DNA from: Sulfurospirillum sp.
GTDB lineage: Bacteria; Campylobacterota; Campylobacteria; Campylobacterales; Sulfurospirillaceae
DNA: 40,386 nucleotides
Direction of reading: 5' to 3'
Assembly (NCBI GenBank): GCA_026987955.1
Contig: JALSME010000100.1
Coordinates: 1 to 40,386, forward strand
Under the pieces are notes generated by a model. The model did no database searches, was not told where the DNA came from, and worked only from the letters and a program-made list of their open reading frames with translations. Each line of letters opens with the position of its first letter. Positions within the stretch are counted from its first letter, which is position 1. A program made the position numbers and the translations under genes. Below are positions 30,667-40,259 of this stretch, in pieces.

Positions 30667-31446
30667 TTAAAAATTAACCATTATTATATCTCTGTTTACA
30701 AATGCAGCACATTTAGTATAGTTATATTTTCTTGCTAACTCATATAACTGATTTTGTTTAAATCCAACCTGTTCTGGTTTATGAGCATCTGATGAGAAGG
30801 TGATAGGCACATCATACTCACATAACAACTCCATGATGTCACTACTTGGATATATCTCTTTAATAGGTTTTCTTAAACCAGCAACATTAAGTTCAACAAC
30901 CATGCCGGCTTTTTTTATCTCTTTAATAGCAGTATTAGCTATGGATTTTATATCTTTTTTTGGTAAAAAATTGAATATTTTTATAAGGTCAATATGTCCA
31001 ACTATATCAAAAAGATTACTTTTTGCCATCATAGAGATTGCCTCAAAGTACTCTTCCCATATTTTATCTATATTTTTATGTTTATAGTGACCAATAAATT
31101 CTGGATTATCAAAACCCCACTTGTCAATAAAGTGAACAGAGCCTATAAGATAGTCTACTTTTGCATTTAAAACTCTTTGATCTATAAAGCCGTCTAAAAA
31201 GTCAACTTCATATGCTAGTAGAATATTTATATACTCTTTATACTCCTCTTTGAGAGCTAAAATTGAGTTCTCGTAGTCTTTCATATCTTCAAATTTCATG
31301 CGATATTTCATATCAAAATTCATAGGTGCATGGTCACTAAAACCAAAATAATCTATATTATTTTCTATTGCTTTTTCTATATATTCTCTCGATGTACCAG
31401 TGGCATGATTGCATAAAGTTGTATGATTGTGTAAGTCTACACTCAT
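30667..31446 (-). CDS. hisK: PHP-domain histidinol-phosphatase
   Basis: VDLHNHTTLCNHATG; FGFSDHAP; FSSDAHKPEQVG. Confidence 0.85.
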   Translation of the reverse strand: MSVDLHNHTTLCNHATGTSREYIEKAIENNIDYFGFSDHAPMNFDMKYRMKFEDMKDYENSILALKEEYKEYINILLAYEVDFLDGFIDQRVLNAKVDYLIGSVHFIDKWGFDNPEFIGHYKHKNIDKIWEEYFEAISMMAKSNLFDIVGHIDLIKIFNFLPKKDIKSIANTAIKEIKKAGMVVELNVAGLRKPIKEIYPSSDIMELLCEYDVPITFSSDAHKPEQVGFKQNQLYELARKYNYTKCAAFVNRDIIMVNF

Positions 31447-31536
31447 TATTTATCCTTTTAAAGTTATATTATATGAAAAATTATATATAATAGAGCTAAA
31501 AATTAGACTGATTTAGTCTAACTCTAGGAGATACTA

Positions 31537-32274
31537 ATGACACAAGAAGAACTTGACGCATTGATGGCTGGGGGATTAGATGATGAAGTGACAACAGAAG
31601 ATATAGCTGAAGATACAGCAGAAGATACTGTTGTTGATGATGTAGATGATGAGCTAAAACTTGAAGAGAAAACAGATGAAGAAGATTCAGAGCTAAAAGA
31701 AGCACACGAATACAGAACATCTGCCGATATGTCTTGGCCACCACCACCACCAACAGATGATCACAAGATGGTTTATCAGCTTGATGATGTTACAAAAGAC
31801 TCCGAAGTAAAAGCTGGAGAAGTTTTTGATAAGCTTGAAGCTATTAATGAATTTATGATGAAAGCAGAAGAGAGTGCCAATGAAGTAATAGCTTTAATAG
31901 ACTCAAATATAGAACTTTTTTCAACACTATGTGAAAAGTTTCCAAATGTTGAGGAATTTTGTAAAGCATTAGAAGATAATAAAGATATGAAGTCTAAAGT
32001 TGAAGGTTTAGTTCAAGCTGCTCAAGATACGGAAGATGAAGTAATGATGACTATGGATATTATGCAATATCAAGATATCCACCGTCAAAAAATTGAGAGA
32101 GTTATCAATGTCATGAGAGCACTTTCTAGGTATATGAGTACTCTTTTTGAAGGCAAGATAGATGACGATAAGAGAGTTGGGAGTGCGGTTCACATTGATG
32201 GTGATGAGAGTACAGAAAATGTTGTTAGTAATGATGATATAGAAGAGCTTATAGCAAATCTAGGAAAGAAATAA
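31537..32274 (+). CDS. cheZ: CheZ-like chemotaxis phosphatase
   Basis: DIMQYQDIHRQKIERVINVM catalytic helix; C-terminal NDDIEELIANLGKK. Confidence 0.82.
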   Translation: MTQEELDALMAGGLDDEVTTEDIAEDTAEDTVVDDVDDELKLEEKTDEEDSELKEAHEYRTSADMSWPPPPPTDDHKMVYQLDDVTKDSEVKAGEVFDKLEAINEFMMKAEESANEVIALIDSNIELFSTLCEKFPNVEEFCKALEDNKDMKSKVEGLVQAAQDTEDEVMMTMDIMQYQDIHRQKIERVINVMRALSRYMSTLFEGKIDDDKRVGSAVHIDGDESTENVVSNDDIEELIANLGKK

Positions 32275-32275
32275 T

Positions 32276-33529
32276 TTGATAAAAACAGAACTACTTGCAC
32301 CTGCAGGAAACTTTGAAAAGTTAAAAATAGCATTGGCATATGGTGCAGATGCAGTTTATGGAGGAGTTAGTCATTTTTCATTGCGAATAAGAAGTGGAAA
32401 AGAGTTTACATATGAAAGTTTTGAAGAAGCGATTGAGTATACGCACTTAAAAGGTAAAAAAATTTATGTGACAATAAATGGTTTTCCTTTTAACTCACAA
32501 ATAGAGCTTTTAAAAAAACATATAGAGAGAGTTGCTGCTATGAAGCCCGATGCATTTATAGTTGCTGCTCCTGGAGTTATTAGGCTTGCTCGAAAGATTG
32601 CTCCAGAGATTCCGATTCATCTCTCTACTCAAGCCAATGTGTTAAACTATCTCGATGCAGAGGTTTTTTATGAGATGGGAGTAAAGAGGATTGTGGCTGC
32701 TCGTGAAGTTAGTTTAAAAGATCTTATAGAGATAAAAAAACGACTTCCAAAACTAGAGATAGAAGCTTTTATACATGGGTCTATGTGTTTTGCATATAGT
32801 GGGCGTTGTCTTATAAGCTCAGTTCAAAGTGGAAGAGTTTCAAACAGGGGAAGTTGTGCAAATGATTGCCGTTTTCCTTACACTATGTATGCAAAAAATG
32901 AAGAAACTGGTACGCTTTTTAAAGTAGAAGAGGATGATGCAGGAACGCATATCATGAATGCAAAAGATTTAAACCTTTCCGCTCATGTAGATGAAATTCT
33001 TGCAAGTGGAGTCATAAGTGCACTTAAGATTGAAGGACGAACTAAGAGTAGCTACTATGTTGGAATAACAACAAAAACATATAGAAGTGCCATAGATGAT
33101 TTTTATGCCGGAGAGTTTGAAAAACAGAAGTATATAGATGAGTTAAATAGTACCAAAAATCGTGGATTTAGTGACGGTTATTTGGTTAGTCGTCCATATG
33201 AAAAAAATGATACTCAAAATCTTGAACACTCTATTAGTGAAGGAACTCATCAAGTTGTTGCAGAAGTTACTAGCGATAGCGAAGGAGTCTTGTCCAAAGA
33301 TAAGCTAGAGCCAAATGTAGAGTATGAGTTAGTTTTGCCTAGCAAGATTGATGAGGTAGAAAATGATATTGGGTACATTAAGAAAAGGGGTAGTAAATAT
33401 AGTATACTTTTCAAAGAGCTTAAAACCTCAAAGGGAAAAGTTTATGAATCAATCCATAGTGGCAATGTTAATGTAGTGATGACACCGTGTAGGTTACCAG
33501 CCTATACATTTTTAAGAAAAAAACTTTAA
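32276..33529 (+). CDS. U32 family peptidase / tRNA hydroxylation-type (TrhP/YegQ) protein
   Basis: ELLAPAGNFEKLKIALAYGADAVYGG; EAFIHGSMCFAYSGRCLISS; GSCANDCRFPY. Confidence 0.92.
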   Translation: MIKTELLAPAGNFEKLKIALAYGADAVYGGVSHFSLRIRSGKEFTYESFEEAIEYTHLKGKKIYVTINGFPFNSQIELLKKHIERVAAMKPDAFIVAAPGVIRLARKIAPEIPIHLSTQANVLNYLDAEVFYEMGVKRIVAAREVSLKDLIEIKKRLPKLEIEAFIHGSMCFAYSGRCLISSVQSGRVSNRGSCANDCRFPYTMYAKNEETGTLFKVEEDDAGTHIMNAKDLNLSAHVDEILASGVISALKIEGRTKSSYYVGITTKTYRSAIDDFYAGEFEKQKYIDELNSTKNRGFSDGYLVSRPYEKNDTQNLEHSISEGTHQVVAEVTSDSEGVLSKDKLEPNVEYELVLPSKIDEVENDIGYIKKRGSKYSILFKELKTSKGKVYESIHSGNVNVVMTPCRLPAYTFLRKKL

Positions 33530-33542
33530 AGGAATTAGTGAA

Positions 33543-34037
33543 ATGAAATTTGTATCAATTTTAATGGGAAGTAAGAGTGACTATGAAATAGTCTCAGAAG
33601 CAGCAAAGATATTAGAGAAGTTTGGAGTAGCACACGAGCTTGTAATCGCTTCAGCTCATAGAAGCCCTGAGAGAACTCATAAGTATGTTAAAGAGGCTGA
33701 GGCAAAAGGGGCAAAGGTTTTTATAGCAGCCGCGGGAATGGCAGCTCATCTAGCTGGTGTTGTGGCATCTTTGACTACTAAACCTGTTATAGGAGTACCT
33801 ATGAAAGGTGGAGCTATGGATGGACTAGATGCTTTGCTTAGCACTGTTCAAATGCCTTCTGGTATGCCAGTTGCAACTGTGGCACTTGGAAAAGCAGGAG
33901 CGATGAACTCTGCATATCTAGCAATGCAGATTTTGGCGGTAGAGGATGAAGAGTTAAAAGCAAAGCTTTTAGAAGACAGAATTTTAAAAGCAAAAAAAGT
34001 TGAGTCTGACTCAAATGAGGTAGAAGTAAGAGTATAA
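33543..34037 (+). CDS. purE: 5-(carboxyamino)imidazole ribonucleotide mutase
   Basis: ILMGSKSDYEIVSEAAKIL; ASAHRSPERT; AAAGMAAHLAGVVASLTTKPVIGVP. Confidence 0.97.
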   Translation: MKFVSILMGSKSDYEIVSEAAKILEKFGVAHELVIASAHRSPERTHKYVKEAEAKGAKVFIAAAGMAAHLAGVVASLTTKPVIGVPMKGGAMDGLDALLSTVQMPSGMPVATVALGKAGAMNSAYLAMQILAVEDEELKAKLLEDRILKAKKVESDSNEVEVRV

Positions 34038-34047
34038 AGGTGGCAAC

Positions 34048-34524
34048 ATGCAAACTTGGTTAGAGATAGAAGAGTTTAGTAAACTTATACATTTAGATAT
34101 AGCGACTATTGAAGATATGATAGAGCGTGGTAAGTTGAGTGTAAAAGAGGAAGACGGTAAGAGACTTATAGAGGCTTCCAAAGGTACAAGTGAACTTATG
34201 CCTATCTCTAAAAAAGTAGAAGTTGATGCAGAAGTTGTCAATCTACCTGGAGCTGATTTTATTGAAAAGACAATCGGGACGATACTTGGTCTTCATGAAA
34301 AAGTTATGGATGCAAAAGATGAGACTCTTGATGCCCTAAAAAGTGAAAATCACTTTTTAAAAGAGGCCCTTTTTTCAATGCAAGAGCTTTATGATGAAGA
34401 CAGAAAGATAGTAGAAACTCTAACAAAACAGCTTGAAACTACACAAGAAGAGTTGGAGTTTACAAGAAGAAAATACAAGCTTATGTGGAATAAAGCTGTA
34501 GAAAATTACAAAAAGGACAAGTAG
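34048..34524 (+). CDS. DUF3972-like protein (N-terminal helix-turn-helix-like, C-terminal coiled coil)
   Basis: 158 aa; WLEIEEFSKLIHLDIATIEDMIERGKL followed by a charged heptad-rich C-terminus. Confidence 0.65.
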   Translation: MQTWLEIEEFSKLIHLDIATIEDMIERGKLSVKEEDGKRLIEASKGTSELMPISKKVEVDAEVVNLPGADFIEKTIGTILGLHEKVMDAKDETLDALKSENHFLKEALFSMQELYDEDRKIVETLTKQLETTQEELEFTRRKYKLMWNKAVENYKKDK

Positions 34525-35400
34525 TTGTTAACATTTAGTGAGATGCTTTTAAAGTTACAAACATATTGGCAAGATGAGGGTTGTACTATAGTTCAGCCAT
34601 ATGATATGCCAGCAGGTGCAGGAACTTTTCATAATGCGACATTTTTAAGAAGTTTAGGAAGTAAACCTTGGGCAACAGCATATGTGGCACCTAGTAGAAG
34701 ACCAACAGATGGAAGATATGGAGAAAATCCAAATCGTCTGGGTGCATACTATCAGTTTCAAGTTCTTATTAAACCAAGCCCAGATAATATTCAAGAAATG
34801 TATTTAAAAAGTCTTGAGGCACTAGGTCTAGACTTGAGTAAACACGATATAAGGTTTGTAGAAGACAACTGGGAAAGCCCAACATTGGGAGCATGGGGTC
34901 TTGGCTGGGAAGTTTGGTTAGATGGTATGGAAGTTACACAGTTTACTTACTTTCAACAAGTCGGAGGTATCCCTTGTGATCCTATTTCAGTTGAAATTAC
35001 ATATGGGGTAGAGAGACTTGCAATGTATTTGCAAGAAAAAGATAGTGTATATGACTTGGTTTGGAATGAGAACAAACACGGGATTACTACTTATGGAGAT
35101 GTTCATAAACAGAGTGAATATGAGTTTAGCAAGTACAATTTTGAAGTTGCTGATGTAAGTATGCTTTTAGAGCAGTTTGAAAATGCAAGAGTTGAGTGTA
35201 AGCGTTGCCTTGAAGTTGATCTTCCTCTTCCTGCCTATGACTACTGTTTGGTGGCTTCACATACATTTAATGTTCTTGATGCTAGAAAGGCTATATCGGT
35301 TACACAAAGACAAAACTATATACTAAAAATCCGTGAGTTAGCAAAAGGTTGTGCTGTGAAGTACAAAGAGGTTATAGATGCAGCTGAAGACAATATATAA
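34525..35400 (+). CDS. glyQ: glycyl-tRNA synthetase alpha subunit
   Basis: [38 protein letters not shown]. Confidence 0.98.
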   Translation: MLTFSEMLLKLQTYWQDEGCTIVQPYDMPAGAGTFHNATFLRSLGSKPWATAYVAPSRRPTDGRYGENPNRLGAYYQFQVLIKPSPDNIQEMYLKSLEALGLDLSKHDIRFVEDNWESPTLGAWGLGWEVWLDGMEVTQFTYFQQVGGIPCDPISVEITYGVERLAMYLQEKDSVYDLVWNENKHGITTYGDVHKQSEYEFSKYNFEVADVSMLLEQFENARVECKRCLEVDLPLPAYDYCLVASHTFNVLDARKAISVTQRQNYILKIRELAKGCAVKYKEVIDAAEDNI

Positions 35401-36100
35401 TATTTTAGATGATTTAAGTCCATTTGAGCTACAAGCTAGTTGGGATAACAGTGGCTTGCAAGTTGGTCAGATGAGCAATGAAGTAGAGAGAGTATATCTT
35501 AGTTTAGATGTTGATAGTGCACTTTTAGATGAAGTGGAGCAAAACTCTTTGATTGTTACACATCATCCTCTTATCTTTAAGGGTATTAAGAGGTTTGATA
35601 GCTCTATATACCCCTCAAATCTTATAGAGAAAATGATAAAAAAAGATATATCTCTTATATCTATGCATACAAATTTTGATGTTACTCATCTTAACAAATA
35701 TGTTGTTACAGATGTTTTAGGCTACAAGGTAAGCAATTGTAATGGATATGTTTGTTACTTTGATGTAGATTGTAGTTTTGATGAATTAGCTCTACATGTA
35801 AAGAAGTCTTTGGGGCTTGACATATTGAGAGTCGTTGGCAAGAATAGAGAGTTAAAAAGATGTGCTATTACTACAGGAAGTGGTGGCGATATGATAGGCG
35901 AGATTGAGGCAGATTGTTTTTTGAGTGGTGATTTTAAATATCATCAAGCATTTGAAGCAAATGAGAATAGTTTGAATTTATTGGACATTGGACACTTTGA
36001 AAGCGAGTCCTATTTCCCAGAGTGTTTAGCTAAAAATTTGATTAATTTTCCATTAAAAGCTATAATAACAAATTCAAAAAACCCATTCAACTACAAATAA
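35378..36100 (+). CDS. Nif3-like dinuclear metal centre hexameric protein
   Basis: [42 protein letters not shown]. Confidence 0.93.
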   Translation: MQLKTIYNILDDLSPFELQASWDNSGLQVGQMSNEVERVYLSLDVDSALLDEVEQNSLIVTHHPLIFKGIKRFDSSIYPSNLIEKMIKKDISLISMHTNFDVTHLNKYVVTDVLGYKVSNCNGYVCYFDVDCSFDELALHVKKSLGLDILRVVGKNRELKRCAITTGSGGDMIGEIEADCFLSGDFKYHQAFEANENSLNLLDIGHFESESYFPECLAKNLINFPLKAIITNSKNPFNYK

Positions 36101-36114
36101 TAAGGTAAAGATTT

Positions 36115-36834
36115 ATGAACAAACACTTAGGACAGTTAATTGAACTGTCAAAAACAGATAAGCAGATAGATGATTTTGGACCCAAAATAGAGGCAATCGA
36201 AGCTAAACTTAGAGCATCAGCTGCAAAAGAAAAAGATGTATCTGAGAAGATAGAGGCATTAGAAGAAGAAGTAAAAGAGTGCAAGGTTAAAAAATCTAAA
36301 AATGAGCTTCACTTAGCAGAGTTAGCAGACAAACTTGTAGAGTTATCAAAAAAAGGTGCTATTGTTAAGACTGATAAAGAGATTAAGGCACTTCAGCTTG
36401 AAGAGGAAATCTCAAAAGAGCAGTGTGAATTTGCTAATGAGGAGATTGAAAGACTTGATAGTATTATTGAATCAAAAGAGTTAGATGTTGAAGAGCTAAA
36501 ATCTACCCTTGAAGAGATTCAAAAAAGCAGTGAAGAGATTCGTAAATCAATTGAATCAGATATGGTTGAGATAGAAAAACAAAGAACAGAAGTATATGCT
36601 GCAAAGCAACAACTAGTTTCTGATATGAGTCAGAAAATACTTACTTTTTATGAAAAAATTAGAAAGTGGGCAGGTAATTCAACAGTTGTTCAAGTAAAAA
36701 AACAGGCATGTTATGGTTGTTTTATGAGAATAAATGATAAAACATATGCAGAAGTAATAAGACAAGAAGACATAGTAACTTGCCCTCATTGTGGAAGAAT
36801 TCTTTATAAAGAAAATGAGGAAGAGCAGGCATAA
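36115..36834 (+). CDS. coiled-coil protein with C-terminal C4 zinc ribbon (DUF164-like)
   Basis: CYGCFMRIN..CPHCGRILY after a long coiled coil. Confidence 0.88.
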   Translation: MNKHLGQLIELSKTDKQIDDFGPKIEAIEAKLRASAAKEKDVSEKIEALEEEVKECKVKKSKNELHLAELADKLVELSKKGAIVKTDKEIKALQLEEEISKEQCEFANEEIERLDSIIESKELDVEELKSTLEEIQKSSEEIRKSIESDMVEIEKQRTEVYAAKQQLVSDMSQKILTFYEKIRKWAGNSTVVQVKKQACYGCFMRINDKTYAEVIRQEDIVTCPHCGRILYKENEEEQA

Positions 36835-36835
36835 T

Positions 36836-37966
36836 TTGCTTTTTTTCTACTACTTATTGGTCGTGTTACTTTTTATAGTAGCACTTCCATTTTTGATAAT
36901 ACTCTCTTTTAAACAAAAATACAAAGTTTCACTACCAGCAAGATTTTTTCTAATAAACAATCCACCTTTTAAAAAGAAAGGTATTTGGTTTCATGCTTGT
37001 TCTTTAGGTGAAGTAAACTCACTTAAAACAGTTTTCAAAGAGCTAAAAGATGAAAACATAAACTTATCTGTGATAACAGGTACTGGTTTTAAATCAGCCA
37101 AAGAAGTTGCTGCTCTACATGTAAGATTTTTGCCGTTTGAACTTTTTTTGCCATTTTGGATAAAAAAACAGAAGACATTGGTAGTGACTGAAGCTGAACT
37201 TTGGCCTTTGCTTTTTATAGTCTCAAAGCTGAAGGGTACAAAAACAGTTTTGATAAATGCAAGAGTATCTGATAACTCTTACAAGTCATATCAAAAGATG
37301 GCTTGGTTTTACAGATGGATTTTTGCAAGTATTGATGAAGTGTTTGCACAGAGTGAAGTAGATAAAAAAAGACTTGAAGAGTTAGGTGCAAAGAGTGTAG
37401 TAGTAAACGGAAACATAAAGACATTTTCAAAGCCAATTGTAACAAAAGAGTACAAGAAGCCAAAGAAAAAAGTAATAGTTATGGCAAGTTCTCATGAGGG
37501 TGAAGAGCAAATGCTACTAGAAAATCTAAATCTTAAAAAAGATGAGATGCTAATAGTAGTTCCAAGGCACCCAGAGAGGTTTGAGAGCGTAGATAGACTT
37601 CTAAAAGAGTTTAGTAGTGATAGAAATTTAAATTATGCAAAAATAGATGATAATTTGAGAACAGATATAGTGCTTTGTGATAAGATGGGTGAACTAGTTA
37701 ACCTTTTTGCAATTGCAGATGTGGTTTTGCTATGCGGTTCATTTAAAGATGGCATAGGTGGACATAACCCGCTTGAGCCAGCTTTTTTTGGGTGTAAAAT
37801 AGTAAGTGGTAAGTACACATTTAATCAAAAAGCACTCTTTTCTTTAGTAGAAAACATAAAAGTATGCTCAGCAGATGAGCTAAAAAATATAGACTTTGAA
37901 GATATAAAACCTTCAAAAGTATTACATGCAGGAGATATAAATATCCTGCTAAATAGGATAAGATAA
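36836..37966 (+). CDS. waaA: 3-deoxy-D-manno-octulosonic acid (Kdo) transferase
   Basis: GIWFHACSLGEVNS; VTEAELWPLLF; GGHNPLEPAFFG. The tracked start overlaps the upstream zinc-ribbon CDS; an in-frame TTG at 36836 fits better. Confidence 0.88.
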   Translation: MLFFYYLLVVLLFIVALPFLIILSFKQKYKVSLPARFFLINNPPFKKKGIWFHACSLGEVNSLKTVFKELKDENINLSVITGTGFKSAKEVAALHVRFLPFELFLPFWIKKQKTLVVTEAELWPLLFIVSKLKGTKTVLINARVSDNSYKSYQKMAWFYRWIFASIDEVFAQSEVDKKRLEELGAKSVVVNGNIKTFSKPIVTKEYKKPKKKVIVMASSHEGEEQMLLENLNLKKDEMLIVVPRHPERFESVDRLLKEFSSDRNLNYAKIDDNLRTDIVLCDKMGELVNLFAIADVVLLCGSFKDGIGGHNPLEPAFFGCKIVSGKYTFNQKALFSLVENIKVCSADELKNIDFEDIKPSKVLHAGDINILLNRIR

Positions 37967-38704
37967 ATGGAAAAAGCATATAAACTTCTAGCAATTCAAG
38001 AAGGCATCTCAAATAGAGCTGCAAAAGACTTGATTGATCGTGGGGTAGTTTACAGTGGTGGAAAAAAAGTAACAGTAGCTCGTGGAGAGATAAGTCCAAA
38101 GGCAAAATTTAGAGTAGAAAAGATAAATAAACCAAAGATAATCTACCAAGATAAAAAAATAGTTGCAGTAGATAAACCAGCACATATGACAACAGAAGAA
38201 GTAGCAAGAAGTTACTCAGATTTTACACTTCTTCATAGACTAGATAAAGAGACAAGTGGAGTTCTCCTTTTTACAAAAGATGAAGAGTTTCATGAGGAGG
38301 CTGTAAAAGCTTTTAAAAGAAGAGAAGTGGTAAAAGAGTATATAGCTGTTGTTCAAGGTAAGTGTGTTGAGCCTCTAACAATAGACCAACCAATCATAAC
38401 AATAAAAAAAGGCAATATTCTTTTTAGTAAAGTTGCAGACGAGGGTAAAGATGCTGTTAGTCACATAGAACCACTTATGTTAGAGGGAAAACTCTCAAAA
38501 GTAAAAGTGACTATAGAAACAGGAAGAACCCACCAGATAAGAGCTCACTTAAAAAGCATAAATATTCCAATACTTGGGGATACCCAATACGGTGCAAAAC
38601 CATTTAAAAGAGTAATGCTTCATGCTTGGAAGATAGAACTTTTAGGATACAAGTTTGAGAGTAAGGAGCCAAGTGAGTTTGTTCGTATTATGAATATGGG
38701 ATGA
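37967..38704 (+). CDS. RluA-family pseudouridine synthase
   Basis: LLHRLDKETSGVLLF; ETGRTHQIRAHLKSINIPILGDTQYG. Confidence 0.95.
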   Translation: MEKAYKLLAIQEGISNRAAKDLIDRGVVYSGGKKVTVARGEISPKAKFRVEKINKPKIIYQDKKIVAVDKPAHMTTEEVARSYSDFTLLHRLDKETSGVLLFTKDEEFHEEAVKAFKRREVVKEYIAVVQGKCVEPLTIDQPIITIKKGNILFSKVADEGKDAVSHIEPLMLEGKLSKVKVTIETGRTHQIRAHLKSINIPILGDTQYGAKPFKRVMLHAWKIELLGYKFESKEPSEFVRIMNMG

Positions 38705-38762
38705 AAATAGCACAAATTTGTTAAAAATTATGTTATAATAGTGTTTTTTACAAGGATATCAT

Positions 38763-39965
38763 ATGTATAAACGACATCTTGACTCATTGGTTAGCGAAGC
38801 ACTGAAGGTAAGTCCTGTAGTTTTACTCAGTGGAGCCAGACAAGTTGGTAAATCTACATTGGCTATGAAAAAGGTCAAAAACTATAAACTTTTTGATGAT
38901 GTAGCACTTCGTGATTCAGTTCTTAGTGATGCAAAACTATTTTTAGGCACTTTAAAAAAACCAGTATGTTTAGATGAGATACAAAAAGTTCCTACTCTTC
39001 TAGAACCTATAAAAATGGATGTTGATAACAATAGAGTAAATGGTTCATATCTTTTAACTGGTAGTGCTTCGATACTCGATATGAAGAGTATTGGAGATAC
39101 TTTGGCTGGTCGCATCATAGAACTAACTCTTTATCCTTTGAGCTCGTATGAGATAAACTCTAAAGAAGAAAATATTATAGAAAAACTTTTTGCAAAAGAT
39201 GTTCTACATGTAGACAAAATAAGTTATGATAAAAAAGTAAAAACTATAGTAAACGGAGGATACCCAGAGTATTTAAAAATAGAAAATGAAAAGATAAAAA
39301 GTTACTGGTTTAGCTCATACATAAGTACTTACATAGAGAGAGATGTAAGGGACATAGCTAACATAAGAGACTTAGATGCTTTTATAAGACTTTTCAATCT
39401 TTTAGCTCCAAGAAGTGCAAATATTGTAAAAACAAATGAACTAGCAAACTCAAGTTCGCTTAATATTGAGAGTGTAAAGAACTATCTTAAAACACTAGAA
39501 ATAGTCTATCAAATAAAGTTTTTAAAACCATATAGTTCAAATATATCAAAGAGATTTATAAAATCAAAAAAACTTTTTTTCTTAGATAGTGGTTTGCTTA
39601 GTCATCTTTTTGGAGTATATAGCATAGATGACTTCAACAGTTCTAGACAAAAAGGACAAATAGCCGAGACTTATGTATATGCTGAACTGTTAAAACATAT
39701 AGGTTTTTTTGATAAAAATTGTGAAATATATCATTATAGAACAAATGATCAAAAAGAGATAGATTTTATACTTAAACTATCAGATAAGCTTATAGCCATT
39801 GAAGTAAAATCATCAAAAAGTATATCAAAATCTGATTTTAAGCATATAGTAGATTTTAAATCTAAAGAAGATGATTTTCATTTAGGTATAGTTTTTTACC
39901 TTGGAGATGAAGTATTGCCTTTTGGGACAGGTTTATATGCTTTGCCTATCTCTTTTTTTATGTAA
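38763..39965 (+). CDS. AAA ATPase with DUF4143 domain
   Basis: VVLLSGARQVGKSTLA; PVCLDEIQKVPTLL; YLLTGSASI; C-terminal DFILKLSDKLIAIEVKSS. Confidence 0.9.
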   Translation: MYKRHLDSLVSEALKVSPVVLLSGARQVGKSTLAMKKVKNYKLFDDVALRDSVLSDAKLFLGTLKKPVCLDEIQKVPTLLEPIKMDVDNNRVNGSYLLTGSASILDMKSIGDTLAGRIIELTLYPLSSYEINSKEENIIEKLFAKDVLHVDKISYDKKVKTIVNGGYPEYLKIENEKIKSYWFSSYISTYIERDVRDIANIRDLDAFIRLFNLLAPRSANIVKTNELANSSSLNIESVKNYLKTLEIVYQIKFLKPYSSNISKRFIKSKKLFFLDSGLLSHLFGVYSIDDFNSSRQKGQIAETYVYAELLKHIGFFDKNCEIYHYRTNDQKEIDFILKLSDKLIAIEVKSSKSISKSDFKHIVDFKSKEDDFHLGIVFYLGDEVLPFGTGLYALPISFFM

Positions 39966-40010
39966 ACTATGTTCAAAATACCCAACTTTAAAATAATCTT
40001 TAGTAATCTT

Positions 40011-40090
40011 GATCTTGAGGGTTGGATCTTGAGGGTCGGATCTTGAGGGTCGGGTATTTACTTTGATCTTGAGGGTCGGGTATTTACTTT
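40011..40090. repeat. tandem/interspersed 14-bp repeat (GATCTTGAGGGTCG), last two copies with the 12-bp spacer GGTATTTACTTT
   Basis: Units 40011-40024 (one T variant), 40025-40038, 40039-40064, 40065-40090; the last two 26-mers are identical. Confidence 0.95.
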
Positions 40091-40191
40091 TACTCTTTAT
40101 CCCCATCTGACCTGTAAATATTACTCCTCTCTATACCTCTGTTCACTATATGGTGAAATCCTGCCATATCTAATCTAGGTCTTCTTCCCAC
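40090..40191 (-). pseudogene. N-terminal remnant of a REP-associated (Y1/HUH) transposase
   Basis: Minus strand from GTG at 40191: MGRRPRLDMAGFHHIVNRGIERSNIYRSDGDKE*; typical TnpA-REP N-terminus, then a stop at the repeat junction. Confidence 0.82.
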
Positions 40192-40236
40192 TTTTTATCC
40201 TCTGATTTTTTAAAAATAGTATAGCATAAAAAGTGG
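40188..40236. mobile_element. inverted repeat at the start of the transposase remnant, possible element-end hairpin
   Basis: CCACTTTTTAT (40188-40198) / ATAAAAAGTGG (40226-40236), perfect 11-bp arms, 27-nt loop. Confidence 0.55.
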
Positions 40237-40259
40237 CGATTCACGACACGGTACTTTAG

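Noticed and set aside
31496-31753. Leu/His-rich 85-aa ORF opposite the cheZ N-terminus
   Set aside because: Product of the acidic and proline codon runs on the other strand; no ribosome-binding site or homology recognised.
31735-31755. CCA trinucleotide run in cheZ as a phase-variable microsatellite
   Set aside because: Only about five units and length changes would stay in frame; more simply a proline linker.
40011-40090. Repeat tract as a CRISPR array
   Set aside because: Units are 14 bp, spacing is 0 or an identical 12 bp, no unique spacers and no cas genes.
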